Shown: one piece after another, positions 1 through 8,655 of the stretch
Layout: the number at the start of each line of letters is the position of its first letter
Numbering within the stretch: position 1 is the stretch's first letter
Assembly (NCBI GenBank): GCA_022822135.1
Contig: JAJECH010000055.1
Coordinates: 62,001-126,000 of the forward strand
Source: Pseudomonadales bacterium
Lineage (GTDB): Bacteria; Pseudomonadota; Gammaproteobacteria; Pseudomonadales; Azotimanducaceae
DNA: 64,000 bases
Direction: 5' to 3'
Notes under the pieces: generated by a model
Database searches by the model: none
What the model was told of the DNA's origin: nothing
What the model saw: only the letters and a program-made list of their open reading frames with translations
Translations under genes and position numbers: made by a program

Positions 1-57
1 TCAAAACGGCTTGCTTTGAGGTATGTGTTCTCAATCGTTAACCGGTAAGCACAGAAA

Positions 58-834
58 TTGAATACGAGAGAAGCGCTTTCGAAGATCTTCTATCGACCAC
101 GTGAGGTCTTCGCAGCGCTGAAGCAAGATCGAAGAGGCGGTCGAATCCTATTTCTCCTCGTCGCGATCGCACTTGTCGACATGACGATAACTGGTCTTTC
201 GTCTTCGTGGCTCCAATCGGACGATTTAGGAGCGAGCATCGAGCGGGTCGAAATGAGCGAGCTAGGCAATGCCAATGATCCCGGTGTGGTATTGAGAACG
301 CGCACGAATACCGATACTGAGGTGGAATACTCGTCCGAATCTGTCAACTACAGGTTTGGCGTCAGTTCGCATAAGAGAAGTATTAGCTTTCCTACGTTTT
401 TGGATGTCGTCCTAACGTTCTTCGGGTTTGCGTTGTTGCTCGTAATTGAGGCGACGTATTTCCGAATTGTTGGGGCAATCATCGGGCTCGATTTGAAGAT
501 CGATCAATGGTTTGCACTGGTCGCTTTCAGCCGAATCCCCGGAGATGTGTGCATCTTTCTCATAACGATTTTGCTGACGTTAGTTTTTTTAATTTCAAGT
601 GAGTTGATGGGGCTTGAGTCGGCAACATTGCTGCGGTTAATTCACGGTAACACTTCCTCGTTTCCTTCAGTTGACTATTTTCTTGAGTATTGGTATTTCG
701 CAGGGATCTGGGTTATCGCACTTCAAACAATCGGCTTTAGGGACTGGTCAGGTAGGAGCACATCAGTATCGCTCGCGATAGTGGTCGCGCCCTCTGTACT
801 TTTTTATGGTATTTGGTGGTGGTTAGTTTCTTGA
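58..834 (+). CDS. YIP1-like multi-pass membrane protein, tandem paralogue 1 of 3
   Basis: A 258-residue inner-membrane protein with no assigned function. The N-terminus has the pattern 'EALSKIFYRPREVFAALK', shared with the next two large genes and typical of YIP1-domain proteins (short amphipathic start, then several membrane helices). Hydrophobic segments are visible near residues 28-50, 118-140, 150-178 and 215-255, with a polar loop around residues 52-110. The TTG start is chosen because it gives the same N-terminal length as the two paralogues. The C-terminal 'WVIALQTIGFRDWSG' is also shared by all three. The upstream region begins at the window edge, so a promoter cannot be judged. The family assignment is from pattern recognition; transport or membrane-organisation roles are guesses. 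Confidence 0.75.
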   Translation: MNTREALSKIFYRPREVFAALKQDRRGGRILFLLVAIALVDMTITGLSSSWLQSDDLGASIERVEMSELGNANDPGVVLRTRTNTDTEVEYSSESVNYRFGVSSHKRSISFPTFLDVVLTFFGFALLLVIEATYFRIVGAIIGLDLKIDQWFALVAFSRIPGDVCIFLITILLTLVFLISSELMGLESATLLRLIHGNTSSFPSVDYFLEYWYFAGIWVIALQTIGFRDWSGRSTSVSLAIVVAPSVLFYGIWWWLVS

Positions 835-917
835 GTTCACGACTACAAAATCGCTCTACCTTAAATGGTGTGACGAAACTCATTAGGTAGGAACGTTGAC
901 TTTACGAGGAATCTAAG

Positions 918-1058
918 TTGGTAACTTTCACTGATTCAAATGAAGAAAACGTATTACGTTATTTAGGCTCGACACACGAACTGGGTTCGACGAGAATTGC
1001 GTTGAGTGTTCCTTTTGCCGAACGTCGGGAGTCGTCAATCCAAGGTAGCGATGCTTAA
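918..1058 (+). CDS. Possible small protein, 46 aa, unknown
   Basis: A short open frame starts at TTG and ends in TAA directly against the ATG of the next gene. A good ribosome-binding sequence (GAGGA, seven bases before the TTG) and the immediate stop/start junction suggest translational coupling to the second YIP1-like gene. The predicted product is polar, without membrane segments or a motif I recognise. It could equally be an untranslated leader. Conservation in relatives would decide. Confidence 0.3.
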   Translation: MVTFTDSNEENVLRYLGSTHELGSTRIALSVPFAERRESSIQGSDA

Positions 1059-1829
1059 ATGACAAGCGCACAAGCGTTGCTGAGGATTTTCTATCGACCT
1101 TTGGAGACGTTTAGATTCATAAAGGATGAACGATCGTGGTTTCTCGCCGCGCTCTTAGTTTTCTTGTTTTCGTGTGCAATTTGGTTCGTACCAGGCGCTT
1201 GGGTAACTTCGGTAGCGCCTCCGCCGAAGACATTAGAGAGTAACCAGCAAGTCGACGCACTTGATCAAAACGCAATAGGATTGGAACTCGATATAGATAG
1301 AGGTAATACCACGCGTAGCCACCCTGAAACCGACTTCGTAATCGACCAATCCACCAAGTTCACCCGATTTGATCGGGACTGGGCTTCCTATCTCATTTAC
1401 CGTTTCGCTCCACTTACATTCATATTCCTATTTGGCTTTTTACTTCTCGAAGCGTGCTACTACCGGTTGATAGGCTTGCTCCTATCACTCGAATTTAGAG
1501 TCATCGATTGGTTTAGATTCTCGATTTGGAGCCGCTTACCCGCTACGCTTTTGAGCGTTATTTTTACGGTGCTCGCCGAAAGCTCTGGAGCATTTAAACC
1601 TACGTTAGATCCCGACAATGTGCTTGCCTTGGCGTGGTGGGTAAACATGCCAGACTCTTTTCTACTAAACAACCTTGGCATGTTGAGACGCATTGACGTA
1701 GGTTTGATTTGGGTTGTGGTGCTGCAAACCATCGGCATCCGCGAATGGTGTTCTACGAGCACAGTCACGTCATTAATTATTGTTGTGATTCCCGTGGTAC
1801 TCTACTATACAATCGTCGCGTTATGGTAG
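1059..1829 (+). CDS. YIP1-like multi-pass membrane protein, tandem paralogue 2 of 3
   Basis: A 256-residue paralogue of the flanking genes. It starts with 'QALLRIFYRPLETFRFIK' and ends with the shared 'WVVVLQTIGIREW' segment before a last hydrophobic helix. Membrane segments are visible near residues 27-47, 112-135, 150-172, 215-228 and 236-254. The loop between the first two helices is polar and differs strongly among the three copies, while the helices and the 'DWFRFSIWSRLPA' segment are conserved. This is what divergence after old tandem duplication would give. Function unknown; a homo- or hetero-oligomer of the three products is possible but not shown. Confidence 0.75.
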   Translation: MTSAQALLRIFYRPLETFRFIKDERSWFLAALLVFLFSCAIWFVPGAWVTSVAPPPKTLESNQQVDALDQNAIGLELDIDRGNTTRSHPETDFVIDQSTKFTRFDRDWASYLIYRFAPLTFIFLFGFLLLEACYYRLIGLLLSLEFRVIDWFRFSIWSRLPATLLSVIFTVLAESSGAFKPTLDPDNVLALAWWVNMPDSFLLNNLGMLRRIDVGLIWVVVLQTIGIREWCSTSTVTSLIIVVIPVVLYYTIVALW

Positions 1830-1907
1830 CTTCCTTTAACTAAAAAAAAAGAGTCTATTAGCTCTATTGCCCGAAATCGATTGATTCACCGGAACTGACG
1901 TTTGTCT

Positions 1908-2708
1908 ATGCAGTCAAGCGAAGCGCTCAGAAAGATCTTCTTTAATCCCAGTGCCGTATTTGCTGCTCTGAAAGCAGAGCGTAAATGGGTTCCGGCGGTT
2001 GTTTTAATGGTGTTGCTGCTAGGTATTCACGGAATTGTGACGCAATTCGCTACCTATTCGCAAAATCGCGTAAGCGAACTAACTGGTTCGCAATCAGCCA
2101 TCGGTTCTACAACGATTGATTCGCAGCGCCAAGAAATCACTGATCGCGCAAAGCAGATCGAGCAGACTGATTTGGCACTCAAGAATGACGGTAGAGCGTT
2201 CGATGCCGGCAGCAATCACGTCGGCCGCTTTATCCTGTGGTTGTTCTTACTGTTGGCATTGCTACCCGTTGCGTTCGGACTAGTGAGTCTTATGTGCTTT
2301 ATCGAAGCAATCTATTTCCGCGTCGTTGGAGCGTTGCTGCATCTTGACTTTAGGCTGGGGGATTGGTTTGTGTTCTCGGTTTGGAGTCGCGTCCCAGCCA
2401 TCGCGTTAGGTGTAGTGGCGATCATTGTGGGTGCGGTCGCATTCGGTCGACAACCTGATCGAGCCGATTTAGAGGTACTCTCGCTTGCGAGATGGGTAGA
2501 TCTGCCGGAAGCACGGTACGGTGGCGAAAACTGGACGACTTATGTTAAGTTCGACAATCTTGACGCGAGTCTTATTTGGGTCGTTGCGTTGCAGACAATC
2601 GGATTTCAAGAATGGTCAGGTAGGGGATCCGCTCTTTCACTCGGCGTTGTGCTCATTCCAACGTTCACCTGGATTTCGATATCGCTATTTTTGATTTTTC
2701 TGTTGTAA
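1908..2708 (+). CDS. YIP1-like multi-pass membrane protein, tandem paralogue 3 of 3
   Basis: The third copy has about 266 residues. The ATG at 1908 is preferred over an in-frame TTG at 1902 because 'MQSSEALRKIFFNP' then lines up with the starts of the other two. The first polar loop is the longest and contains a Gln-rich stretch with some coiled-coil character (residues about 70-95). The conserved core 'GDWFVFSVWSRVPA' and the terminal 'WVVALQTIGFQEWSG' are present. It is followed by a short gap and the convergent flavoprotein gene, so this closes the array. Family known, function not. Confidence 0.75.
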   Translation: MQSSEALRKIFFNPSAVFAALKAERKWVPAVVLMVLLLGIHGIVTQFATYSQNRVSELTGSQSAIGSTTIDSQRQEITDRAKQIEQTDLALKNDGRAFDAGSNHVGRFILWLFLLLALLPVAFGLVSLMCFIEAIYFRVVGALLHLDFRLGDWFVFSVWSRVPAIALGVVAIIVGAVAFGRQPDRADLEVLSLARWVDLPEARYGGENWTTYVKFDNLDASLIWVVALQTIGFQEWSGRGSALSLGVVLIPTFTWISISLFLIFLL

Positions 2709-2775
2709 GACACAAGATAACCATGAGCGCGCACAGGGGTGGTTTAGGCTAAATTCGAAAATTACATAGAGCGTG

Positions 2776-4236
2776 CTATGACATTGCCGCGCGTCGTCCC
2801 GCCAAACATCCAAAGACGGCACCAGCCATCAATCCGGACCCGCCTGGATAGTTGTGGTAATACAAACCGCCCACAATCTCGCCGGCAGCGTATAGACCTT
2901 TAATTTGTTCGCCCTGCTCGTCAACGACGGATGTCTCCGCGTCTACTTCGAGTCCACCGAACGTGAACGTAATGCCACATGTGACTCCGTATGCCTCGTA
3001 CGGGGGTGAATCAAGGCGATTAGCCCAGTTCGATTTGTCAACGACTAACCCAGTGGTACATCGACCGTCTTTCACTGTAGGGTTAAACGGTATCGTGTCG
3101 TCCACCGCTAAGTTGTAGGCGCGAACCGTCCGTTCGAAACCGGTTGCATCGACGCCATCCATGCGTTCACCAAGCTCCTCAATGGAGCCCGCCGTGACTT
3201 TGGTGACTTCGCGGATGCGGTACTCGTCCCGTAGTAGCTGGGTTACTTTCTGATCGAATACTTGCCAAGCAAGGTGGTTCGGTTGCATGAGAATCTCGCT
3301 TCCGTATTTCGCATACGTGTAGTTTCGAAAATCTGCGCCTTCGTCTAAGAACCGTTCGCCTTGAGCGTTCACGACGATCCCGAAGGGATAGGAGTGTTTC
3401 TGGAATCCATCTCCTACCGTCAAATCTCCGAACATTGGCGCATTGAGATCCCAGGCAACCGCATGGCATCCAGACCAATGCCCCGTAGTCGCGGCACCGA
3501 GTTCCTGCGCCATGCGAATACCGTCACCCGTGTTGAATTTGGTACCGCGCACCTTCGCGAGATCCCAGTTCGGACCAAGGTAACGGGCTCGCATCTCAGC
3601 ACTGGATTCGAAACCGCCGCAGGCGAGTACGACGCTGTCGAATGGTCTGTGTTCCTTCGCGTTAATTGTGAGGGTGAATCCAGAATCTCCTCGCGTCATA
3701 TGCGTGATACGACTGGCGTAATGAATCGTCACGCCGAGTTTGGTTGCTATCGCAGTCAGTTGGTCGATCAATCCTTGACCGCCGCCCCACGCTTCAACCG
3801 TTAAACCGCCCCAAAATCGTCGCTTGCCATCGACTTCAAACGACTGGCGTCCGTACAGAGGTAGAAAGCGTACGCCGTTGTGGCGCAGCCATCTTAGCGT
3901 CGGATAACTCTGCTTGACGAGCAGATCTGCTAGATCCGGGTCCGTGCGATATTGGGTGACTCGACCGAGGTCATCAAAGAAATCAGCTTCTGAATACTGT
4001 CCGAACTCTGTTTGTTCAATCTCTTCGTCCGTTAGGTCAGGCATTAGCTCTCGAATTTGTTCGACGCCGTCGTACGTGGTACGAATTGCTCCTGCAGTAA
4101 ACCGTGAATTGCCACCTCTGAGTTCATAAGGTGCTCGTTCAAACAACTCGACATCTGCGCCATGTTCACGAGCGCTGATGGCAGCGCAGAAAGCGGCGTT
4201 GCCGCCGCCGACAATCGCTACGCGGCGTGCGGGCAA
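2776..4236 (-). CDS. TcuA-like FAD-dependent dehydrogenase/fumarate reductase flavoprotein
   Basis: A 486-residue soluble flavoprotein. The N-terminal dinucleotide fold 'VAIVGGGNAAFCAAISARE' binds FAD. The succinate dehydrogenase/fumarate reductase fold follows, with 'LACGGFESS' and a C-terminal 'GLYAAGEIVGGLYYHNYPGG' motif that closes the FAD site. The length and the GGNSRFTAGAIR segment are most like tricarballylate dehydrogenase TcuA, which oxidises tricarballylate to cis-aconitate, but substrate cannot be read from sequence. The TTG start at 4236 overlaps the end of the upstream CoA-transferase gene by 19 bases, so the two are co-translated. No TcuB or TcuC partner is next to it, so a different tri- or dicarboxylate substrate is quite possible. 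Confidence 0.85.
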   Translation of the reverse strand: MPARRVAIVGGGNAAFCAAISAREHGADVELFERAPYELRGGNSRFTAGAIRTTYDGVEQIRELMPDLTDEEIEQTEFGQYSEADFFDDLGRVTQYRTDPDLADLLVKQSYPTLRWLRHNGVRFLPLYGRQSFEVDGKRRFWGGLTVEAWGGGQGLIDQLTAIATKLGVTIHYASRITHMTRGDSGFTLTINAKEHRPFDSVVLACGGFESSAEMRARYLGPNWDLAKVRGTKFNTGDGIRMAQELGAATTGHWSGCHAVAWDLNAPMFGDLTVGDGFQKHSYPFGIVVNAQGERFLDEGADFRNYTYAKYGSEILMQPNHLAWQVFDQKVTQLLRDEYRIREVTKVTAGSIEELGERMDGVDATGFERTVRAYNLAVDDTIPFNPTVKDGRCTTGLVVDKSNWANRLDSPPYEAYGVTCGITFTFGGLEVDAETSVVDEQGEQIKGLYAAGEIVGGLYYHNYPGGSGLMAGAVFGCLAGRRAAMS

Positions 4237-5429
4237 CTTATGACCTGTTCACGCACAAATGAATCGATTGCTTCTTGACCATAACCGAGTTCCTGGAGAA
4301 CGATGCGAGTGTGTTCGCCAAGTAGGGGTGGGGACTCTTTCGGCGTGGTCGGCAACCCGTCAACCAAGAATCCAGCCCCGAGAAAACGTAACGGCTCTTC
4401 CACACCAGGAACCTTGTCAATGGTTCCGATCGAATTGCGGAACGCTAACTGAGAATGTTGAAGCGTATCCGGTGGTCCTTTTAGCACACCACTCGGAACG
4501 CCGGCTTCGCGCAACACACCGTCCCAGTGTTCGGCCGGCTCGGTCTTGAATATCTCGCCAAAGATCGAGCGCAGTTCGGCGCTGTTTTGACTCAACTTCA
4601 GCATCGCATCAAATCGCTCGTCTTCGATCAAATCGTTCCGACCGATCGCATTTGCCATACGCGTGAACGCCCGGTAACTGTTTGCGTTCACTAGGAGTGT
4701 GCCTTGAGCACATTCCCACGTGCCGGCTGAACCTATGGAAGCGAGTGGGTTGGGACCCGGTCGAGGATTTACGTTTCCGGTGGCGAGGTAGTTGTAGTAG
4801 TTGAGCCCCATAACCGTCATGGCGCATTCGAGCATCGATACGTCCAGAAAAGCGCCTTCACCACTACGGCTGGCCCTTAGTAAAGCCGCATTGATCGCGG
4901 ATGAAGCGATCACGGCTGTGCACGCATCGGCGACGGCGAATCCCACGCGAACCGGCTGCTCGGACGTACCCGTCGCCAGAAACATACCGGACTCGCCTTG
5001 CATTAAGTGATCCATGGCGGGTCGATCGCTCTCCGGTCCCTCTTGACCGTAACCCGATATCGCGCAGTAGACGAGGTCGCGCTTGAGCTCACGACATGCA
5101 CCGTAGTCGATCCCAAGCCGCTGTGATGTACCAGGACGCATGTTGATGACAATGACGTCAGAATTCGCGACGAGCTGTTCTACGATGACTTTTCCGTCGT
5201 CATGCTTCAAATCGACCGCAATCGATCGTTTGTTAGCGTTCTGTCCAAGAAAACCAGGCGACATACCCGACACAGCTGATCGACCCATCTGGCGCATCTG
5301 ATCACCGCCGCTCGGTGACTCAACCTTAAGTACTGAAGCACCCATTAGCGCTAGCTGGTATGTGCAAAGGGGACCGGCGTGAACGTGCGTAAAATCCAAA
5401 ACACGAACGCCTTCTAACAGATTAACCAC
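4218..5429 (-). CDS. CaiB/BaiF family III CoA-transferase
   Basis: A 403-residue member of the family III CoA-transferases, which move CoA between organic acids through an aspartyl-CoA intermediate. The start 'GVRVLDFTHVHAGPLCTYQL' and 'GASVLKVESPSGGDQMR' are family hallmarks. The catalytic aspartate is expected near 'DHLMQGESGMF' (about residues 170-180). The start is GTG. It lies upstream of and overlaps the TcuA-like gene, so the operon probably activates an organic acid as its CoA ester and oxidises it or its product. The divergent PhyH gene begins within about 60 bases, suggesting a shared control region. Substrate unknown. Confidence 0.9.
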   Translation of the reverse strand: MVNLLEGVRVLDFTHVHAGPLCTYQLALMGASVLKVESPSGGDQMRQMGRSAVSGMSPGFLGQNANKRSIAVDLKHDDGKVIVEQLVANSDVIVINMRPGTSQRLGIDYGACRELKRDLVYCAISGYGQEGPESDRPAMDHLMQGESGMFLATGTSEQPVRVGFAVADACTAVIASSAINAALLRASRSGEGAFLDVSMLECAMTVMGLNYYNYLATGNVNPRPGPNPLASIGSAGTWECAQGTLLVNANSYRAFTRMANAIGRNDLIEDERFDAMLKLSQNSAELRSIFGEIFKTEPAEHWDGVLREAGVPSGVLKGPPDTLQHSQLAFRNSIGTIDKVPGVEEPLRFLGAGFLVDGLPTTPKESPPLLGEHTRIVLQELGYGQEAIDSFVREQVISCPHAA

Positions 5430-5491
5430 GGGATATCCTTGGTATTCGACTGAAGGTCATGCTACTGATACTGGATCCGGAACACTCGACC

Positions 5492-6268
5492 ATGCCACGG
5501 ACCTCATACTTGACGGATGAAGAAAAGTTTCGATTTGACCTTCAAGGATACCTAGTCGTCAACGGTGTCCTTTCGAAATCGGAATGTCAGGAACTCTCAG
5601 AACTTGCAGATGACGTGTGGCCGCGTACGTCGGAGGACGGTTCGTATCGACGAACGGGTGCGATCTCAAAATGGGGCCAGCGTTTCCTTGATTTGGCGGA
5701 CCACCCTAAGTTGCTGCCTTACTTGCTCGATTTGGTAGGGAGTCGGGTGCGTTTGGATCATGACTACTGCATCTTCATGCAAAAAGACGCATCACGCAAT
5801 AGGCTACATGGTGGTCCGAGAATCCACGAATCTGATCACTGGTACCACTACAGCGACGGCATCATGAGAAACGGGTTGACCGTAGCGACTTACGCGCTCA
5901 CGGATGCCGATATAGGAGATGGCGGATTTGCCTGCATTCCCGGTAGTCATAAGACTAACTTTCTCAGGAATTTACCGGATGACGTTGCTTGGTTTGATCG
6001 CGAAGCGGACTACGTGTATCAACCGCCGATTGAAGCGGGTGATGTATTGATTTTCACGGAAGCACTGATTCACGGAACTGCTGTCTGGCGTGCAGATCAC
6101 GAGCGTCGGGCGCTGCTCTACAAGTACAGTCCACCTCATTCTCGATGGGGACACGACGTGTACGAACCGTCGGATTATCCAACGGCGACACCACAACAGC
6201 TGCGACTCATGGCTCCGCCATCCGTACACGCGCACCCTCCAGTGGTAGCGCCCGCTGAGGCAACGTAG
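5492..6268 (+). CDS. Phytanoyl-CoA dioxygenase (PhyH) family protein
   Basis: About 258 residues of the non-haem iron, 2-oxoglutarate dioxygenase PhyH superfamily. Visible family signatures are 'FDLQGYLVVNGVLS' near the start, 'LHGG' followed by 'YALTDADIGDGGFACIPGSH' in the middle, and 'ALIHGTAVW ... RRALLYKYSP' near the end, where the last iron-binding His and the 2-oxoglutarate-binding Arg are expected. ATG 5492 fits the family start; an in-frame ATG at 5459 would add eleven residues. It is divergent from the CoA-transferase/flavoprotein operon, so it may hydroxylate a related acid. The substrate is unknown; PhyH proteins act on many small molecules. Confidence 0.85.
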   Translation: MPRTSYLTDEEKFRFDLQGYLVVNGVLSKSECQELSELADDVWPRTSEDGSYRRTGAISKWGQRFLDLADHPKLLPYLLDLVGSRVRLDHDYCIFMQKDASRNRLHGGPRIHESDHWYHYSDGIMRNGLTVATYALTDADIGDGGFACIPGSHKTNFLRNLPDDVAWFDREADYVYQPPIEAGDVLIFTEALIHGTAVWRADHERRALLYKYSPPHSRWGHDVYEPSDYPTATPQQLRLMAPPSVHAHPPVVAPAEAT

Positions 6269-6534
6269 CGCATCAGACGACCGTACGTTACGGGATTCCC
6301 GAATCCTTGTGTGTTATCGTATCTACTTCCCGTACTTGCTGCGCGTAACGAGGAGCTATGTCTTCATTGGATGGGACGGTAAATTACCGACTCCACGTGC
6401 AGTTGCGTCGGGCGTCTACATGACGTTCTTCTTTGACGTTTAAATTCAATTAATGTCACTCTCCTACGCGATTCGGATCGACTACTCGACGATGTGGGAA
6501 CGTAAGACTTCAAGTCAATCTCGGAACGTTTCTC

Positions 6535-8646
6535 ATGCGTAACTTTTTCCTCGCATTAGGACAGTTCATCCACGCGTTGTTTATTGAATACATAAGTAGA
6601 CCTACGACTCGACGAATAAACGCTTGGGTGTCTAGCCTCGATAAGTGGGCGAGACAGGAAACAGCGCGCGCACTAGCGGATGAGAACGAAGCGCCAGAAG
6701 TAACGGGCAAACGCATGTTGAGCGTGATCATTCGGTCCGTTCCGTATATGAGACCAATGTTCATTCACATCTTAGCTGTGTTTGGATTTGGTTTCTTCCT
6801 CTCGTTGCTTTTCCTTGCTACCGGCACGATCAGTAGTGACCTCTGGGACAACAAGATGATGGTGAATGACAAACTACAGCCAGCGCAAGCCGTTGTGCTC
6901 TTTGTCGACAAAACCTATTTGCGGTCCGAATTCTTAGATGAACAGGAACTAGAGGAAGTTCGAGAACTGGGATTTGAGGGCAACAAGCTAACCATTGATC
7001 AACGAAAAACCATCCGTAATCGGATGCTTATGTGGTTTTTCGCGGGGGACATATTCGGCATCATTCTTGCGTTTGCGCTCAGCTATTACCCCTCATGGAT
7101 TTGGCAGAACGTCAACCACTATCTACGGGTAGCGATGGTGGAGAAACTGGAATACCTGTCGCTTACATTCCACCATTCGAATCGATCCGGTGACGCAATT
7201 TATCGAATCTACCAAGATAGTTCGATGGTCGTCAACGTGCTGGACGAGGTGGTGGTTGGGCCGTTTAACGACCTTCGCGAGTTATTTATCGCGTTTGCAT
7301 TTGTATTTGCGTTTGACCCGATCCTTGGCATCGTTTGCATACTTTCGTTTATCCCAATGGCGGTCATCACTGCGTACGCGACGCCGATCATCCGTCGATT
7401 GGCAGTACGCAATCGCGTAACAAACAGCAACTTAACGTCCCGAATTCAGGAGACCTTCGCAGCTCTCAAAGTCATTAAAGCGAATAACGCTGAATCGATC
7501 GTCGTTGATCGATTTGATGTGGATGCACACAAAGCACTTGACGCGGCGTTGTATGTCCGGTTCGGGATGGTGGCATTGAGTTTCATCGTCGCCATCATCG
7601 GTGGTTTGGTGATCATCGGACTTGAGTACTTACTTCTCACCTGGGTATTGGAGGAACGTGAAACGAACGTACCGGGGTGGGCTATTGTGTTCGTCGGTTT
7701 TATGGTTTGGAATCTTGCATCGTACCACTCAGCGAACGGTCGGGTGGGGCAGGTTATTGGTACCGGCAGAGGTTTCGTTCGTTTATGGTGCATGTTGCAG
7801 GACCTATTCATCGGACTAGAGCGTGCGTTCTACTTCCTTGATGTAGAACCGAAGGTTTTTGATCCGGAAGTTCCGGAGCAGTTTCCCGACAACGTTCAGA
7901 CAGTCGCGTGGAACGATGTGCATTTCGAATACGAAAACGGAGCGAAAGTACTACACGGTGTTGATCTAACTGCGCAAGCGGGAACGATTACGGCAATCGT
8001 TGGCGTTACCGGATCCGGTAAGTCGACGCTGATGTCACTTTTGCTCCGTTTGTATGACCCGACGAGTGGTAGTGTCACGATCAACGATGTGGATATTCGG
8101 GATTTCCTCTTAGATGACATCCGTCGTAACCACGCAATTGCGATGCAGAAAAACGTACTGTTTACAGGCAAGGTCACCGACAACGTTGCGTTTGGCTTGC
8201 CCGATGCTGACTTCGACGACGTAAAACGAGCATGCGAAATCGCATGCGCTGACGAGTTCATTACTGAGCTGAGTGACGGCTACGACACAAACTTAGGTGA
8301 GCGCGGCGCGAAGCTTTCTTCGGGACAACGACAACGACTGACCATTGCGCGGGCGATCGTTCGAGATACTCCCATTTTGATCCTAGACGAACCGACAGCA
8401 TCGCTAGATGCAAAGACAGAACACCGTGTATTAGAGAATCTCGCAGAGTGGAGCAAAGATAGGGTAGTTTTCTTAATAACACATCGACTTTCGACAATTC
8501 GGAACGCCGACAACATCGCCTTCCTTGAAAGTGGGAAAGTGATTGAGTCGGGATCACATGATGATTTGCTCAGCGTGACAGACGGTCGTTATCGTCGATT
8601 CGTTGAGGCAGAAGAAGTCGGTTTGGTGGACTCACAGGTTCAGTAG
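6535..8646 (+). CDS. ABC exporter half-transporter, subunit 1 (membrane + ATPase)
   Basis: A 703-residue fused exporter subunit. An N-terminal cytosolic stretch of about 70 residues leads into six predicted membrane helices (roughly residues 75-450). The nucleotide-binding domain has Walker A 'GVTGSGKST' near 490, signature 'LSSGQRQR' near 595, Walker B 'ILILDEPTASLD' near 614 and the switch His in 'THRLST'. It is followed nine bases later by a second, different exporter half, so a heterodimer is likely. The polar segment between the first two helices (about residues 107-160) is long. Substrate unknown: lipids, peptides and drugs are all possible for this family. Confidence 0.9.
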   Translation: MRNFFLALGQFIHALFIEYISRPTTRRINAWVSSLDKWARQETARALADENEAPEVTGKRMLSVIIRSVPYMRPMFIHILAVFGFGFFLSLLFLATGTISSDLWDNKMMVNDKLQPAQAVVLFVDKTYLRSEFLDEQELEEVRELGFEGNKLTIDQRKTIRNRMLMWFFAGDIFGIILAFALSYYPSWIWQNVNHYLRVAMVEKLEYLSLTFHHSNRSGDAIYRIYQDSSMVVNVLDEVVVGPFNDLRELFIAFAFVFAFDPILGIVCILSFIPMAVITAYATPIIRRLAVRNRVTNSNLTSRIQETFAALKVIKANNAESIVVDRFDVDAHKALDAALYVRFGMVALSFIVAIIGGLVIIGLEYLLLTWVLEERETNVPGWAIVFVGFMVWNLASYHSANGRVGQVIGTGRGFVRLWCMLQDLFIGLERAFYFLDVEPKVFDPEVPEQFPDNVQTVAWNDVHFEYENGAKVLHGVDLTAQAGTITAIVGVTGSGKSTLMSLLLRLYDPTSGSVTINDVDIRDFLLDDIRRNHAIAMQKNVLFTGKVTDNVAFGLPDADFDDVKRACEIACADEFITELSDGYDTNLGERGAKLSSGQRQRLTIARAIVRDTPILILDEPTASLDAKTEHRVLENLAEWSKDRVVFLITHRLSTIRNADNIAFLESGKVIESGSHDDLLSVTDGRYRRFVEAEEVGLVDSQVQ

Positions 8647-8655
8647 GTTTTTCAG

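Noticed and set aside
6358-6423. 21-codon frame with AGGAG just before its ATG
   Set aside because: Spacing of only two bases is too short for efficient initiation, the frame is tiny and no homology is recognisable.
7190-7420. Alternative-frame and antisense open frames within ABC, purL, secD and other genes
   Set aside because: They lie inside strongly conserved genes, lack recognisable motifs and are expected by chance from codon bias.
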